Source: Morella rubra (Eukaryota > Streptophyta > Magnoliopsida > Fagales > Myricaceae). Taken from it: DNA of 64,000 nt. Under the pieces are notes generated by a model. It was not told the DNA's origin. It did no database searches and saw only the letters and a list, made by a program, of their open reading frames with translations. The DNA lies in NCBI GenBank assembly GCA_003952965.2, contig CM025856.1, forward strand, positions 2,311,127-2,375,126. The letters are read 5' to 3'. Below are positions 23,126-35,500 of this stretch, in pieces. The first letter of the stretch is position 1. Every line of letters starts with the position of its first letter. Both the position numbers and the translations under genes were made by a program.

Positions 23126-26100
23126 TCATACATCGAGAAGAAGCCTCCGAGGGTCCTCTACAACTTCCTTGATACGGCGAAGGAAAAATACAGCCTCTCT
23201 CCCATCAATCAGCCGATGATCATAAGTCAATGCAATATACATCATTGGCCTTGGAACAATATTGCCCTCAACAACCATTGGACGGTTCACTATCGAGTGC
23301 ATGCCTAATATAGCAGACTGCCAAAACAAATATTGGAGTGAATTGGTGGGGAAGAAAAAGCACATACTAAGAATAGTATACAACCATTATCTAGAAGAGA
23401 GAAGGTATTATCAACCATTTATCGACCACATATCTAACTACAAACACACTTACTGAAGAAGATACACACTTCCCAAGGATTAAGTAAAAGGGTATTAACC
23501 AGGACGAAATTGTAAGGAGCCGTACCTGTGGGGGGTTGATGATTGGTGTACTTAAAAGACTTCCATAGACACCACCATTCGATATTGTGAATGTGCCTCC
23601 AGCCATCTCATCAATTGATATAGAACCATCATTTGCCTTCTTAGCTAGAGTATTGATCTCTTTCTCTATCCCAGCGAAGTTCATGTTCTCAGCATTGCGG
23701 ATAACTGGAACAACAAGGCCCTTGAATAAGACAGATATTACAAGGTTAGTTGGACGCATTGAATAAATGTCAAACTGCAGTTCATTACTTAAAGTTCATG
23801 TCGCATGATTGAAAAACAGCTCAAAATAGACTGAACACTGACTAACAGCAGCGCCTGCCTAAGGGCTATTAAGGCAAGTCTAACCAGAGAAGGAAACATG
23901 GCTCAAATCCTTTAGCAATTGACACTGCAAATTACTTAGATTCCTATGGGTTTCAGGGCATGTTAATACATGCTGTAATTACATCCTAGGGCATAGGGTC
24001 ACGGAAAAAAGTTGCCAAAATGTTCAATTATCCTTCTTCACTAAGAAAGGACATTTTTTAATTATTTATGTAGTGTACTTGCAATTTCAGCTAGCATCTT
24101 GAACTTCTTCCAAACTGAGAACGAGGCAATGTCAACTAAATATGTGGAAGCATATTTGATGATAGATAGATGAATCATTTCCTTTATTCCAAACAAAGGG
24201 GAAAAAAAAGAGTTATTGCCTCAGAATTTGACAAGTAAAAGACCTCATTTTTGAAAGAAATAAGTTCACCTAACTATTAACTGAATTCCATCATACCTTA
24301 GGAGTACCAACGGCAATACTGATATCAATGTAATCTCGGTATATGATATCATCACCATCAATGACAGCATTCACAACAGGCTGGTGCCGAAGTGCGCTAA
24401 CAGCAGCCTGAACCAAATTAGAATGAGATTATGAACACACACAAACCGCACATTGTCCATAATCATCAAGCAGGCTAAGGTACTAACACATATGACATAC
24501 TACTTTGTACATACTTTCACAAACCCTGACATGAATCCTAATTTCACTCCATGCTTTTCAAGAAATGCATCCTTATAATCTGAACGGAGCTTCATCAAGT
24601 TAGTCCTGCATTATACAGCAAATCAACCAGGAGAAATGTTCTGTTTAATGGTCATTGGCAAACGAAAAAGGGAAAAAATGCTATCGTGAAATAGAAATTT
24701 GCAAGCCATCATTCTCAAATTCATTTGCTTTTCTCCTCCAATTCTTCTTGAGGCTTCTATTAGCTAAAATTGGGACAGTTGTTGAATTCAATGTCTAGTG
24801 TGTACAAGAAGAAGCCTGTACTCAGACTATGAAGGACGAAGTTGAAGAAAACACTTCAAGAGAACAGACCTGGTTATTATTTAAAGGTGATCACAAAAGA
24901 GGACTCAAACTTACATGTCAACCTCATTAAACGTGCTCAGCAAAGCAAAAGTGTTCTGAGAATCCTTCAACCGTGATGCAACCCGTTTCCTGAGTCTTGT
25001 CATAGGAACCTAGACAGGATGATATAATATACTCCTTTAGTACTTCCTTGCCATTGGAGAAGCATATACTAAACTCAGGAAGACGTATTTTCTTATGTGA
25101 AGCAGAAATCCTAAAACTTACTCGTCTTTCCCTGTCCTTAGGCGGAAGCTGGGGTTCTGATGCTGTGGCTTTAGGAGGTGGAGGTGGTCCTTTTGGCTTG
25201 GGTTGCGATGGAGACACTTCTTTAATCTTCTCCTTCACAGGGGCAGTTTCTGCGTCAGGGGTTTGCTTCTGTTCGGGAGTTGGTGGTTCAACAGCAGCCT
25301 TTTCTGATGGAGCTTGAGTGACGCCTTCACCTGATTTTGAGATGACAGCAATCTTGGTACCTGGTTCCACAGTATCACCTTCCTTGGCTACAAACTACAA
25401 CCAGATACGTTGACAAGAGAGCAAATAGAAAAGGATCACCTCAATCCATTTTCAAAGGGGACAAGATGGTACATGAACAAACAGTCAACCGATTCATATT
25501 GCCCCATTACTGGAAGATTACCTTTTGAATGGTGCCAGCTTCAGGACTAACCACATCAATTGTCACCTACATGGTGCAAAACAAAATCAATCATATCGAT
25601 TGTAAACAATTTCAGCAACAACTATTCTCGATACTTCGGAAATACAAGATCCATAAGCTTATAGGAAATATAACTAGAACAAAAAAAACCTCAGAGCAGT
25701 TACCTTATCGGTTTCAATTTGAGCAATAGGCTCATCGACTTTAACTCTGTCACCAGGTTCTGCCCACCATGCATTGTAAGCGTGAGGTTCAGAAGGCATT
25801 CAATTCCTCCGTATGTATGCTAGAATGTATACAAATCCAAGCACATACAAAAATACACAACACACTTCTCAAGCAGTGTAAGATGAATGCAGCTGCAAGA
25901 ATAACATACGCTTTAGGAATGTTGCCAAAGTCCCATCAGTTATAGATTCACCCATGAAAGGAACGACAGCTTCAACAAGGTCCCCTACAATGCATGATGA
26001 AACAATTACAGATAGCAATTCCAATATGTATTAAACACATATGCAAACATTAACTACATACAAAAGCATGTGAATGCAACCAAACTAAGAAGATAAGACA

Positions 26101-27522
26101 TCTTCACAAGAACACAAACTATACCATTGCCTGAACAGAATGGTCTATTCCTGAAACGAACAAAGGGGTCTCTTTGAAACAGTTCAGTAACTAGCCTGCA
26201 AGCAAAAAGAAAAAGGTATAGAAATAAGCAAGAAACTGGAGGAGGAGAAATGTTCACCAATAGCAGAACCTTTCTTTTACTTTAAATAATTCTGAGCTTG
26301 TAAAACCCAGACTGTTCTCTGTTTGAGGATGTCATAGGCAGCAAACAGAAAAGGAGCTCAATGCTAGAAGAAGAGAGCATGTTTGTGGCCATCAAGAAGC
26401 ATCCAAAAAGTTTTATTGAAATGGAAGGCATGGCATGTAGCAATCAGATATCCTGGACTGCCTGGTTTCTCGAGTTATATTACATGATTAATTTGGTGAG
26501 AAAATCCCAAAGCGGATTTCACAAATGGTCCAAAACCAATTGATCGTCCCTTTCCAATCTTTTGAGTCATATATCTGCAATGCCAGGTACTTAAGACATA
26601 CTTCTAGAATGTTGTTCTGTGCAAGAAGCACACCCTACCCCCGCTCTGTGCAAGTGTGCCCGGAGGAAAATAATTTAGAAAAGTTAAAACAACAACATAA
26701 ACACCAGTAGGAAACAATTTTGGTGGCGGGTAAAAAGAGAGAGAGCGAGAGCGAGAGCGAGGCGGGGGGGGGGGGGGGGGGGGGGGACAAAAAAAAAAAG
26801 ATGAGAGCTCACTGACCTTAGACTTGAATGGCATGGCCTCCTATAACAAAGGAATAAGATGAAATCAATCAAACGTAAAAAACAGACCACACATATAAAT
26901 TAGTTCTGAGCAAATGTTCGTACAATAAGGGTTTCCAAAAGATCACCTAACCAGACGTGGTAACTAGTGTTCTGGACACAGTGAAACCCTTGCCCAATGA
27001 GCAAAGCCTGCACAGGTCAACAGTCATGATATTCAACAACATTTGTGGCAAGTACATGATAAGCCAACAAGAAACTTTTCGTTAGTTCAAACACCAGAAC
27101 TAGGTCAATTTTTATTTTTGACTGCGATGAACACAGCCTATCCTGTGAAGCTACACCCTAGGAGGGCAGCCAAGTATCTACAAAGAAATCTAACCAGCCA
27201 ACAAATACAAGAGCAACTAATCAAAACAGTAATATAATCAGTACCTCTTTCCGAGTTGTCCAGTAACATCTTGGCCCCGACACCACATGCCTAATCCTCA
27301 GCACTGATTCTTCTAACACCTTTGGCTACAGATTAACACATACAAAATAAAACCATCATATGAAAATCAACAATACGATGAATCGAAAGAAAACCAAGGC
27401 CATTAAATTAGAATCACAGGCAGCGATAACATTACACTATCAAGAATGGAAGAGAAGAACCAATAGAAAAGAAATGAGAGTGTTACCGAAGCAACTTTGC
27501 GCCGAATTACACCCCAAATCAT
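23126..27522 (-). CDS. DLST: dihydrolipoamide succinyltransferase (2-oxoglutarate dehydrogenase E2), mitochondrial
   Basis: Thirteen exons on the minus strand: 27522-27487, 27325-27245, 27007-26947, 26190-26125, 25984-25910, 25759-25704, 25566-25522, 25394-25122, 25009-24915, 24605-24515, 24407-24297, 23720-23526, 23317-23126. They sum to 1377 nt (458 aa) with all phases matching. Residues 1 to about 80 ([12 protein letters not shown]...) are Arg-rich and poor in acids, as in mitochondrial presequences. A lipoyl domain follows ([19 protein letters not shown]...), with the lipoylated lysine at about K125 in IETDKVTID. A Pro-rich linker ([17 protein letters not shown]) replaces a classical E1/E3-binding domain, as in other eukaryotic E2o. 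The catalytic acyltransferase domain ends in [11 protein letters not shown], with H429 and D433 as the HxxxDG pair, and RRLLLDV. The enzyme moves the succinyl group to CoA in the TCA cycle. A 5'UTR intron (about 27541-28100) is likely. The first three exons are duplicated upstream. Confidence 0.95.
26720..26786. repeat. (gagagc)n and poly(G) microsatellite in DLST intron 3
   Basis: Purine repeats 'gagagagcgagagcgagagcga' type lead into an uninterrupted run of 23 G (26764-26786). On the mRNA strand this is a long C/T tract close to a possible 24-bp cryptic exon at 26818-26841. Confidence 0.8.
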
Positions 27523-28315
27523 TTTCTTGACACTTGTGAGCTGACCTGATCACCACAGTACAAAATTCGTCACCGCTAATAAAACTCAAATTTAAAACAC
27601 TACTTCAAGAATGAAGATAACCTTTCGGTGACGAGGAAAATTATACCAGAAAAGCAATGAGAAAAAAACAAAACCTCGACTCTGAACAGTTCTAAACACC
27701 TCAATCAGCACAAACATAAAATAAAATCTTTAGTTCAGGTGAGTTTCAAGTTATCTGCTTTCTGTCCCCCCGCCCCCCGGTTCCGTCATTTTCTCCATCA
27801 CCAAACGTAGGGAATGAAAATTAAAGGCGACTCTGAATAGAAATTACCTTTCGCTTAAATATAATTCCCAGATTACATACAAGGAATTGAACATACAAAA
27901 CATATAATCCAAGATCACAGATCTTATTGAAATAAAGAACAAGATTCAGAAGAGTAATTGGCACCTGGTATAAGACAAAGAAGAGTAAGAAAGGATCAGA
28001 GACCTTAAGAAGCAGAGAATGGATCAAAATGGTGCGCGAAGAAGCATAATAAGCAGAAGAAGAAAAGTATAAGTTCAAAGCGGCGGAGAGTTTTTAGTAC
28101 CTTCTTTACGACCGCCGAACGTGCGTTTCAGCTTGCTGTTTTCTTTTTTGTTTCGTTTTTTTTGGATGGAGGGTTATGCATGTAGCCAATAACAGTTACT
28201 TAGAAAAAACAAAACAATAACAGTGGGCCGCCTCACTAGTCGTGATGAAATTTTCCGAATTTCTGAGTAAATATATTAGAATGTTCTGTGGAGCTCGAGG
28301 GCATCCAGCGTGGCA
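26831..28315 (-). repeat. tandem duplication, proximal copy (holds functional DLST exons 1-3)
   Basis: This block and 28331-29816 align at a constant offset of 1500 (1501 after one extra T near 29662), with only a handful of differences (for example 27242 t/28742 c, and a/g near 28869 and 29131). It covers DLST exons 1-3, the 5'UTR, the 5'UTR intron and the probable promoter with a CCAAT word ('gccaataac'). Confidence 0.95.
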
Positions 28316-28330
28316 GCCGAACCAAAATTG

Positions 28331-29816
28331 GCATGGCCTCCTATAACAAAGGAATAAGATGAAATCAATCAAACGTAAAAAACAGACCACACATATAAAT
28401 TAGTTCTGAGCAAATGTTCGTACAATAAGGGTTTCCAAAAGATCACCTAACCAGACGTGGTAACTAGTGTTCTGGACACAGTGAAACCCTTGCCCAATGA
28501 GCAAAGCCTGCACAGGTCAACAGTCATGATATTCAACAACATTTGTGGCAAGTACATGATAAGCCAACAAGAAACTTTTCGTTAGTTCAAACACCAGAAC
28601 TAGGTCAATTTTTATTTTTGACTGCGATGAACACAGCCTATCCTGTGAAGCTACACCCTAGGAGGGCAGCCAAGTATCTACAAAGAAATCTAACCAGCCA
28701 ACAAATACAAGAGCAACTAATCAAAACAGTAATATAATCAGCACCTCTTTCCGAGTTGTCCAGTAACATCTTGGCCCCGACACCACATGCCTAATCCTCA
28801 GCACTGATTCTTCTAACACCTTTGGCTACAGATTAACACATACAAAATAAAACCATCATATGAAAATCAGCAATACGATGAATCGAAAGAAAACCAAGGC
28901 CATTAAATTAGAATCACAGGCAGCGATAACATTACACTATCAAGAATGGAAGAGAAGAACCAATAGAAAAGAAATGAGAGTGTTACCGAAGCAACTTTGC
29001 GCCGAATTACACCCCAAATCATTTTCTTGACACTTGTGAGCTGACCTGATCACCACAGTACAAAATTCGTCACCGCTAATAAAACTCAAATTTAAAACAC
29101 TACTTCAAGAATGAAGATAACCTTTCGGTGGCGAGGAAAATTATACCAGAAAAGCAATGAGAAAAAAACAAAACCTCGACTCTGAACAGTTCTAAACACC
29201 TCAATCAGCACAAACATAAAATAAAATCTTTAGTTCAGGTGAGTTTCAAGTTATCTGCTTTCTGTCCCCCCGCCCCCCGGTTCCGTCATTTTCTCCATCA
29301 CCAAACGTAGGGAATGAAAATTAAAGGCGACTCTGAATAGAAATTACCTTTCGCTTAAATATAATTCCCAGATTACATACAAGGAATTGAACATACAAAA
29401 CATATAATCCAAGATCACAGATCTTATTGAAATAAAGAACAAGATTCAGAAGAGTAATTGGCACCTGGTATAAGACAAAGAAGAGTAAGAAAGGATCAGA
29501 GACCTTAAGAAGCAGAGAATGGATCAAAATGGTGCGCGAAGAAGCATAATAAGCAGAAGAAGAAAAGTATAAGTTCAAAGCGGCGGAGAGTTTTTAGTAC
29601 CTTCTTTACGACCGCCGAACGTGCGTTTCAGCTTGCTGTTTTCTTTTTTGTTTCGTTTTTTTTTGGATGGAGGGTTATGCATGTAGCCAATAACAGTTAC
29701 TTAGAAAAAACAAAACAATAACAGTGGGCCGCCTCACTAGTCGTGATGAAATTTTCCGAATTTCTGAGTAAATATATTAGAATGTTCTGTGGAGCTCGAG
29801 GGCATCCAGCGTGGCA
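28331..29816 (-). repeat. tandem duplication, distal copy: extra DLST promoter and exons 1-3
   Basis: Near-identical to 26831-28315, joined by a 15-bp filler (28316-28330) not found in either copy. It contains exon copies at 29022-28987, 28825-28745 and 28507-28447 with all GT/AG sites kept; at 28744 the exon 2 donor changes from GTAC to GTGC but stays GT. Exon 4 onward is absent, so on its own this copy is a truncated gene. It could still act as an alternative upstream promoter for the complete gene. Confidence 0.93.
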
Positions 29817-31074
29817 TTATTCCAAAAACCTCTCCGTGGGCCTTTTTCTTTTCTTTTTTTTACCTGAAGGGCGAAGGCGGCGAGAACCACGCCCGATTGC
29901 ATATAAAAACAAAACAAAAACTAACCCCCTGGGTTCGGGTTGATTGCTTCCGGAATAAAAAATATTAAGCTCAAATTTCATATGAATGTCGAATGCCATG
30001 TTTCGAAACTCTCAGATATATATTATTAAGTTATTTATTAATTCATAGAAGACATCTTTTATCATTTTACCAGATGCTCTATTACGGAATCTTGTGCGTT
30101 TTTCAAAGAGTATTATTAGGTAAAACAAACTCTGAATTAATTGTGTAAGTTAGAGACTTGCTTCGATTATTACACTTAATCCTACGTTTCAAACATTGTT
30201 GTCATCCTCGTCGTATTGAAAACTGTCCTGAAGTTTTAGAGTAGTTTTGTTGGCTTTCTCAAGTAATTGACTTACCCTAGTGCTAGTTTTTCCTTTCTAT
30301 TTTTGGAGGGATAAAAAGTGGCTTTTCTTTTACGTACGAACGAAGAAGAATTTTAACTCCAAGAAATTTGACGGGATAATTAAGGTCTTTAATTTTGGAT
30401 TTACTTTTTTAAGGTCTCAAATTCAAAACTCTCATATATATCAATTATTTAAAGTCAGTTCAAAAATTAGCAATCGCATAATTTGACAGTTTGTATGAAA
30501 CTACATAAGTCTAAAAGATTAGTTAAGATTTATCATCTATACGAACAATTTTAATATTTACTTCGTATTCTAAAAATTGTCCAATCTCTATTGCGTTGAG
30601 TAAGACTTTTTTCTAATATGTATTTGCTAGAAACTGAAAGCTCTAAGAGAGATTTTGATGCTAGGGAGAAAACGGGTTCTTAGAGCTGCAGTGATTGAAT
30701 CTAGATGATAGCAATTTGGTGGAGATGAATATTAGTGGTATAAGAAAATAATAATATATAGGTGACATGGGTGGATTTATGTGCATCCGTATCGGTGAGT
30801 CCATTACGATTATAATTGTTACAACTTGTTATTTTAGTATAGGCTGTACAAATTTGAAAATATAGAGACCGGATTCATCTACTAGTGCTGTAGAAGAATG
30901 ATATTTACAAAATGGACATAAATGATCTGCACGTAGTCAATCCCCAAATCATATGGAAAAATATGTGTGGAGACAAGTGGAGCTTTTGTGGTGGGCAAAG
31001 AGACAAGCCATCAAGGTGTTTTGATATGGAACTCACTCATGCCTAAACAAGGAGCTGATTTGTCTTTGATATCA
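29817..31074. other. intergenic DNA upstream of the DLST duplication
   Basis: AT-rich, with a GC-rich patch at 29860-29930. No coding frame that I can support. Confidence 0.5.
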
Positions 31075-31172
31075 TCCTTCGGGATGGCTTTGTTAAGGTA
31101 AATTTCGATGGCGCCATTTGGGATACTTTCTCGATGTTGGCCGCAGTATTTACTGATCACGAGGGTGGTTAC
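31075..31172 (+). pseudogene. RNase H-like (RVT_3) retrotransposon remnant
   Basis: The plus strand reads DGFVKVNFDGA followed by IWDTFSMLAAVFTDHEGGY and then a stop. This matches the start of the plant LINE-type RNase H domain, with the first catalytic Asp in NFDGA. Only about 30 codons survive. Confidence 0.6.
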
Positions 31173-31249
31173 TAAAATAGTATATTAGGGGACATATTGA
31201 AATTAGTTTTGAATCCTTTTACCCTAACGTTTTGTACGTTAGCTTGTCC

Positions 31250-31702
31250 CTCCAATCACGTTCCATCTTGGACTCTGTCGCCAAAGATTTTGTCACAAAA
31301 ATTAACAAATATTTTTATTTAAGTTTTAGTTTTGGACAATCCATCCTTTAATTCGATGATCGTTTGTTTGCTCACGAAAAATTTTGTCACAGAAGAATAT
31401 TGCCTCACACGGGATGACTATTTTCATCACTAAAAATTATTTAAACACTTTTTTTTTTTTTCACGAAACTCTTGTCACAATAAGTTTACGTTTCTTGAAG
31501 TTCGTTACTAATATTGGCTGTTGTGATGAACTTAATTTTTTGTCATTAAAAATAAACTTTTTTGCAACGAATTTAATTTTCATCATTAAAAATATATATT
31601 GTTTGTGATGAGAAATAAAATTTGTCACGAAACTTTACTTTTAGTGATCAAATTTATTTCTTCATCCAGAATTTTGTAATTAAAAGTCAAAATTCTTCTA
31701 GT
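31250..31702. mobile_element. degenerate CACTA-like subterminal repeat region
   Basis: Repeated 'gtcacgaaa', 'gtcacaa', 'catcactaaaaa' and 'gtgatgaga' words on both strands fill about 430 bp, and the region ends 'aaaattcttctagta', resembling the reverse of the canonical CACTACAAGAAAA terminus. No transposase is seen. The same block, inverted, lies at 43060-43590. Confidence 0.45.
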
Positions 31703-32525
31703 ATATATGGACAACAATTGCAGCGAGATAGCCATTAGAGATATCTTCTTCTACTAATGGAGAAGGGAGTGAACAAGACCAAATGTTTCTTCCAATTGAT
31801 AGTGTTTGCGAACTATTATAAAAATTTATCTAATAAAATAATCTCTATTCTCATTAAATTAAATATTTTTATTTTAATAATTATAAAATTTTTATAAATC
31901 ATTTTTTTTTCACTTTTTTAACTATTAACATAAATAAAAATTGTAACCACCTAATATTTTTGTTTGCAAGCAAAAGAATCGAACGAGGACTGCGGGACTT
32001 TTGCAGTGCGTGAGACTCGGGTGAGTCATGAGTGCATTCCAATTTCCACATGTTGGTGGAGACAGTCAGACAGATAGCGAATGGGAAGCGGCGTAAAAAA
32101 AGAAGATTCAGATCAAACGTCCCGTTCAACACTGTGATAACGGCGTTAGATTTATTTTTTAAAATTTGTTTAATGCACCTGAACGCTGGCGAGTTTCCGT
32201 CAAATTTAAGGCGCACAACTGAAACGAACAGGTGTCAGAGCCGATGGGGTGACACTTGCGAGCAAGAAAAGGAGAGAGACGAAAGAGGGTAAATTTAGTC
32301 TCCCAAGAATTGTACCCATTTTATGCAAAAAACTTTGCGGTGATTGTGATGATGATGGCTGGTTGTGTTTGGAGTAGTAGGTGAGGGAAAGAGTGGATGA
32401 GTAGAAGCAATCACACTGAGAGGCTCACTCACAGACCGACACAAATTCGAATCTACCCGATTCTCTCCTTCCGCGTGTATCTGGTACTTTGGTAGCTTCG
32501 CGCTCTAGGGCTAACTATACAGAGG

Positions 32526-35500
32526 ATGATACAGCTCCTGTACACCGTGATCTTGGCCGAAATGGCACTCATTCTGACCCTTCTCTTCAAGACCCCTCTG
32601 CGAAAGATCGTGATCATAACCTTGGATCGGGTCAAGCGCGGGCGGGGCCCTGTCGTGCTCACGACCGTGGCCGGGACCCTCTTCGTTGTACTCATGTCCA
32701 GCGTCTACAGCATGGTCAAGATCCAGAGACGCACGATCGAGGCCGGCGTGCCCAATCCCACCGACCAGGTGCTGATGTCCCAGCACATGCTCGAAGCTTC
32801 TCTTATGGGTAACTTCTCGTGGCTCATTTGTTGTTTTTATTTTTGTTTTGTTTGAAAATGAGCCTTTTTTGTTGTTAGTTGTTGTATTGTCCTTTGTTTG
32901 CCCCCGAGAAATTGGGGCCAAAAAAAAACCGATGGCATTTTGGAGTTTCATGTTTTTTGTCTCATAGTTCTGGGGAAATGCCGTTCCCTTGGTTGTCTTA
33001 ATGCTCACACTTCACACAGGGTAAAATTTGATAAGATGTAGAAAATTTTATGCATGCAAAGAACCTCATCGGTCTGCCATACCCATTTTTCCTCGTGGAA
33101 TAGGGTTGGCCTAGCTGGTACTAAAAGACGTCTTAATTGGCTAGTGGGTAGTTATCGAGGTTTCAAACCTTAACCGACCTGCTGCTTGGGTGTCGATGGT
33201 CAAGTGCCAGATTTATATATGTGTCAGTACACAATTTGCAAACCAAAATTTTGGTTCATGAGAGTTTATGAAAACATGACAAGAGAGATGATTTGAATAA
33301 ATTTTTATATTTATTATTAATGGAAAGAGATGATTTGACAGGCGAGAGATTATTTTATAGTTATTTTATTAGACTATGGCCAAAATTTTGGGACGCAAAC
33401 ACCAAATTGGATTGCCATGTGTACTTAGTTTTCTCCTTATCCAATAAGAAAAAAGCCTATCTGTGTGCGTCTGCAGCAATTCCATGATGGAGTTTGGTGC
33501 TTGGTTATCACTTTTTTCCCTGTTTTTGATGTAATGAAGTGGTTATAGGAATTAGTCACTAATATAAGGCCTGTTTTTTGGATGTCATAGTTTGTCTGGC
33601 CCAACAGTGCTATTCAAATAGTAATAATCTATTCAAAATGGAGCACCTTTACGTGGTGCTTAGTACGATTTGCTGTTGCCTAGCTTGTTTACAGGGATGA
33701 TCAGCACTTTCTTCTAGCATGTTTATCAAAGCTATGCTTTGAAATCAGTTGGTTGATATTGTGAACCATTGATTTTCATTAAAACTGGGTGTGGTTTGTT
33801 GCTTGGTCAAAATGTTGAACATAGCTAGCTCCCAACTGGAAAGTTTGGGCCCATAGGGACAAGAATTCTTCAGGTACTTGTATATGGTATTTGTTCTCTA
33901 ATCACGGTAGTTTTTGTGTGTGTTCCAAGTTATTTGTTTGGTGCTACATATTGTTCTCACTTCTCACTACCAAAGCAGTTAGCAAATGCTAAGGCTTTTA
34001 GCTGCATCTATGTCAAAGTTGTAGTACTGGGATTGGCAAACATTACATGGAGATGTAAGGAATTAAACATGGAATCTTTTTTTTTTTTTTTTCTAATCAT
34101 TTTTCATTCGAAACCAAAGAAGTACAGGCCAAATCAAAATGTTCACAACAGATCACAATGAGTAATATAGTAGGGGATCCTATCTAACTGGATGGGGCCC
34201 AAAATGGACGAAGTTGCTGCCCATTTTGCTAGGAGATGCGTCATCCTTAGCCTCTCTAGGAATCCAAGAAATGCGCCAAGGCTGGTGGTGGTTCAAAAAT
34301 ACTCGAATAGCTTCCACTTGCTCCTCAATACTCCACAGGGGGGTATCTGTAGCAGCATGAATAGCATTACAAAGCATGAGAGAATCACATTCAAAAAATA
34401 CATGCGGCTGGCCCTGTTGTAAGGCCTGTTTCATAGCGGTCAAGACTGCATGTGCTTCACCAAGCAACGGGTCCACAGCTGGAATACGTTCCATGTAGAC
34501 ATAACAGAGAGAACTGAAACTGTCTCTGCAAGACAGTGCTGTAAAAGACCCTTGTACTCTAACAACCACATCAATGTTCACCTTGAGCCAACCAATATGA
34601 GGATGTTTCCACCTATTTGGTTTCAACGACTCCACCTTACTCTATGCCATCAGATGATCATTGACTCTAGCCTTATAAGAGGCTATAAGACCTTGTATGT
34701 CCACTCTAACAAAATTGTGGACTGCTTTGTTTCGGGCTTGCCAAAGAGTATCCAAAATGACTGCTGCATTAATAACGGTCACTCTATGATCATTCTTTGT
34801 CTGGAAACTTCTATTGTCATCTTTGATAAAATACTCCACAAGGTCTTTCATGGTCTGCAGAGGGATTCGAGTAATATCTAGTGGCCTCATCGATTGTCTC
34901 CACAGAGTTTGGGCAATCACACATTGGGTGAATACATGGAAGCTTAATCCTAAGGCAAGTAGTGCTCGATTTTGCAACTGTGACCTATAATGGCCCAATA
35001 TAAATCTCTGCTATTGTGTTGGAGATTTCAAAGGGAATACACCGATCAAGGGAGAGTTCATAGCAATTAGCAAGCATATATGAGGCTGCTTCCTTTTGTA
35101 TTTCATCTGGTCAGTTAATGCACTATGGTGCACACAAACATGTTATGGTTTATCACATGCTTTTGGTTCATTTGTGAAATATATTTTCTCATCTATTCTG
35201 GAAACAATGAGAGATATGATGTATATCTAGTCCCTATTAGTCCTATGGTCTATATATAATGACCTTGTGCAGTTGGTCCTGGGGAATTAATGGTCCAAAT
35301 CTAGCCACCTCAGAGATTTATGAGGGAAAAGAAGCACATGAGGAAGATGAATTTATTACACATCTAAGGCCCCTTTTGGAGACATGTAACAGTTGCATAG
35401 ATTTAGATGCATTGCTGCTGGAGGGTTGCCTGCCATATTGAGTATCTTTGATACAAAGGAATTACCAATTAAGGTGACTCTCTATGGTGAACTCCAGCAG

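Noticed and set aside
26818..26841. Possible 24-nt microexon in DLST intron 3 (AG...GT borders)
   Set aside because: Including it introduces an in-frame stop, while joining exon 3 directly to exon 4 restores a perfect frame.
27043..27237. Identical 64-aa open frames at 27043-27237 and 28543-28737
   Set aside because: They sit in DLST intron 2 on the opposite strand and are identical only because of the tandem duplication.
32511..33008. 165-aa open frame, almost identical to one at 41733-42230
   Set aside because: Antisense shadow of BAP31-like exon 1 and its donor region. The two copies are identical because of the palindrome, not selection.
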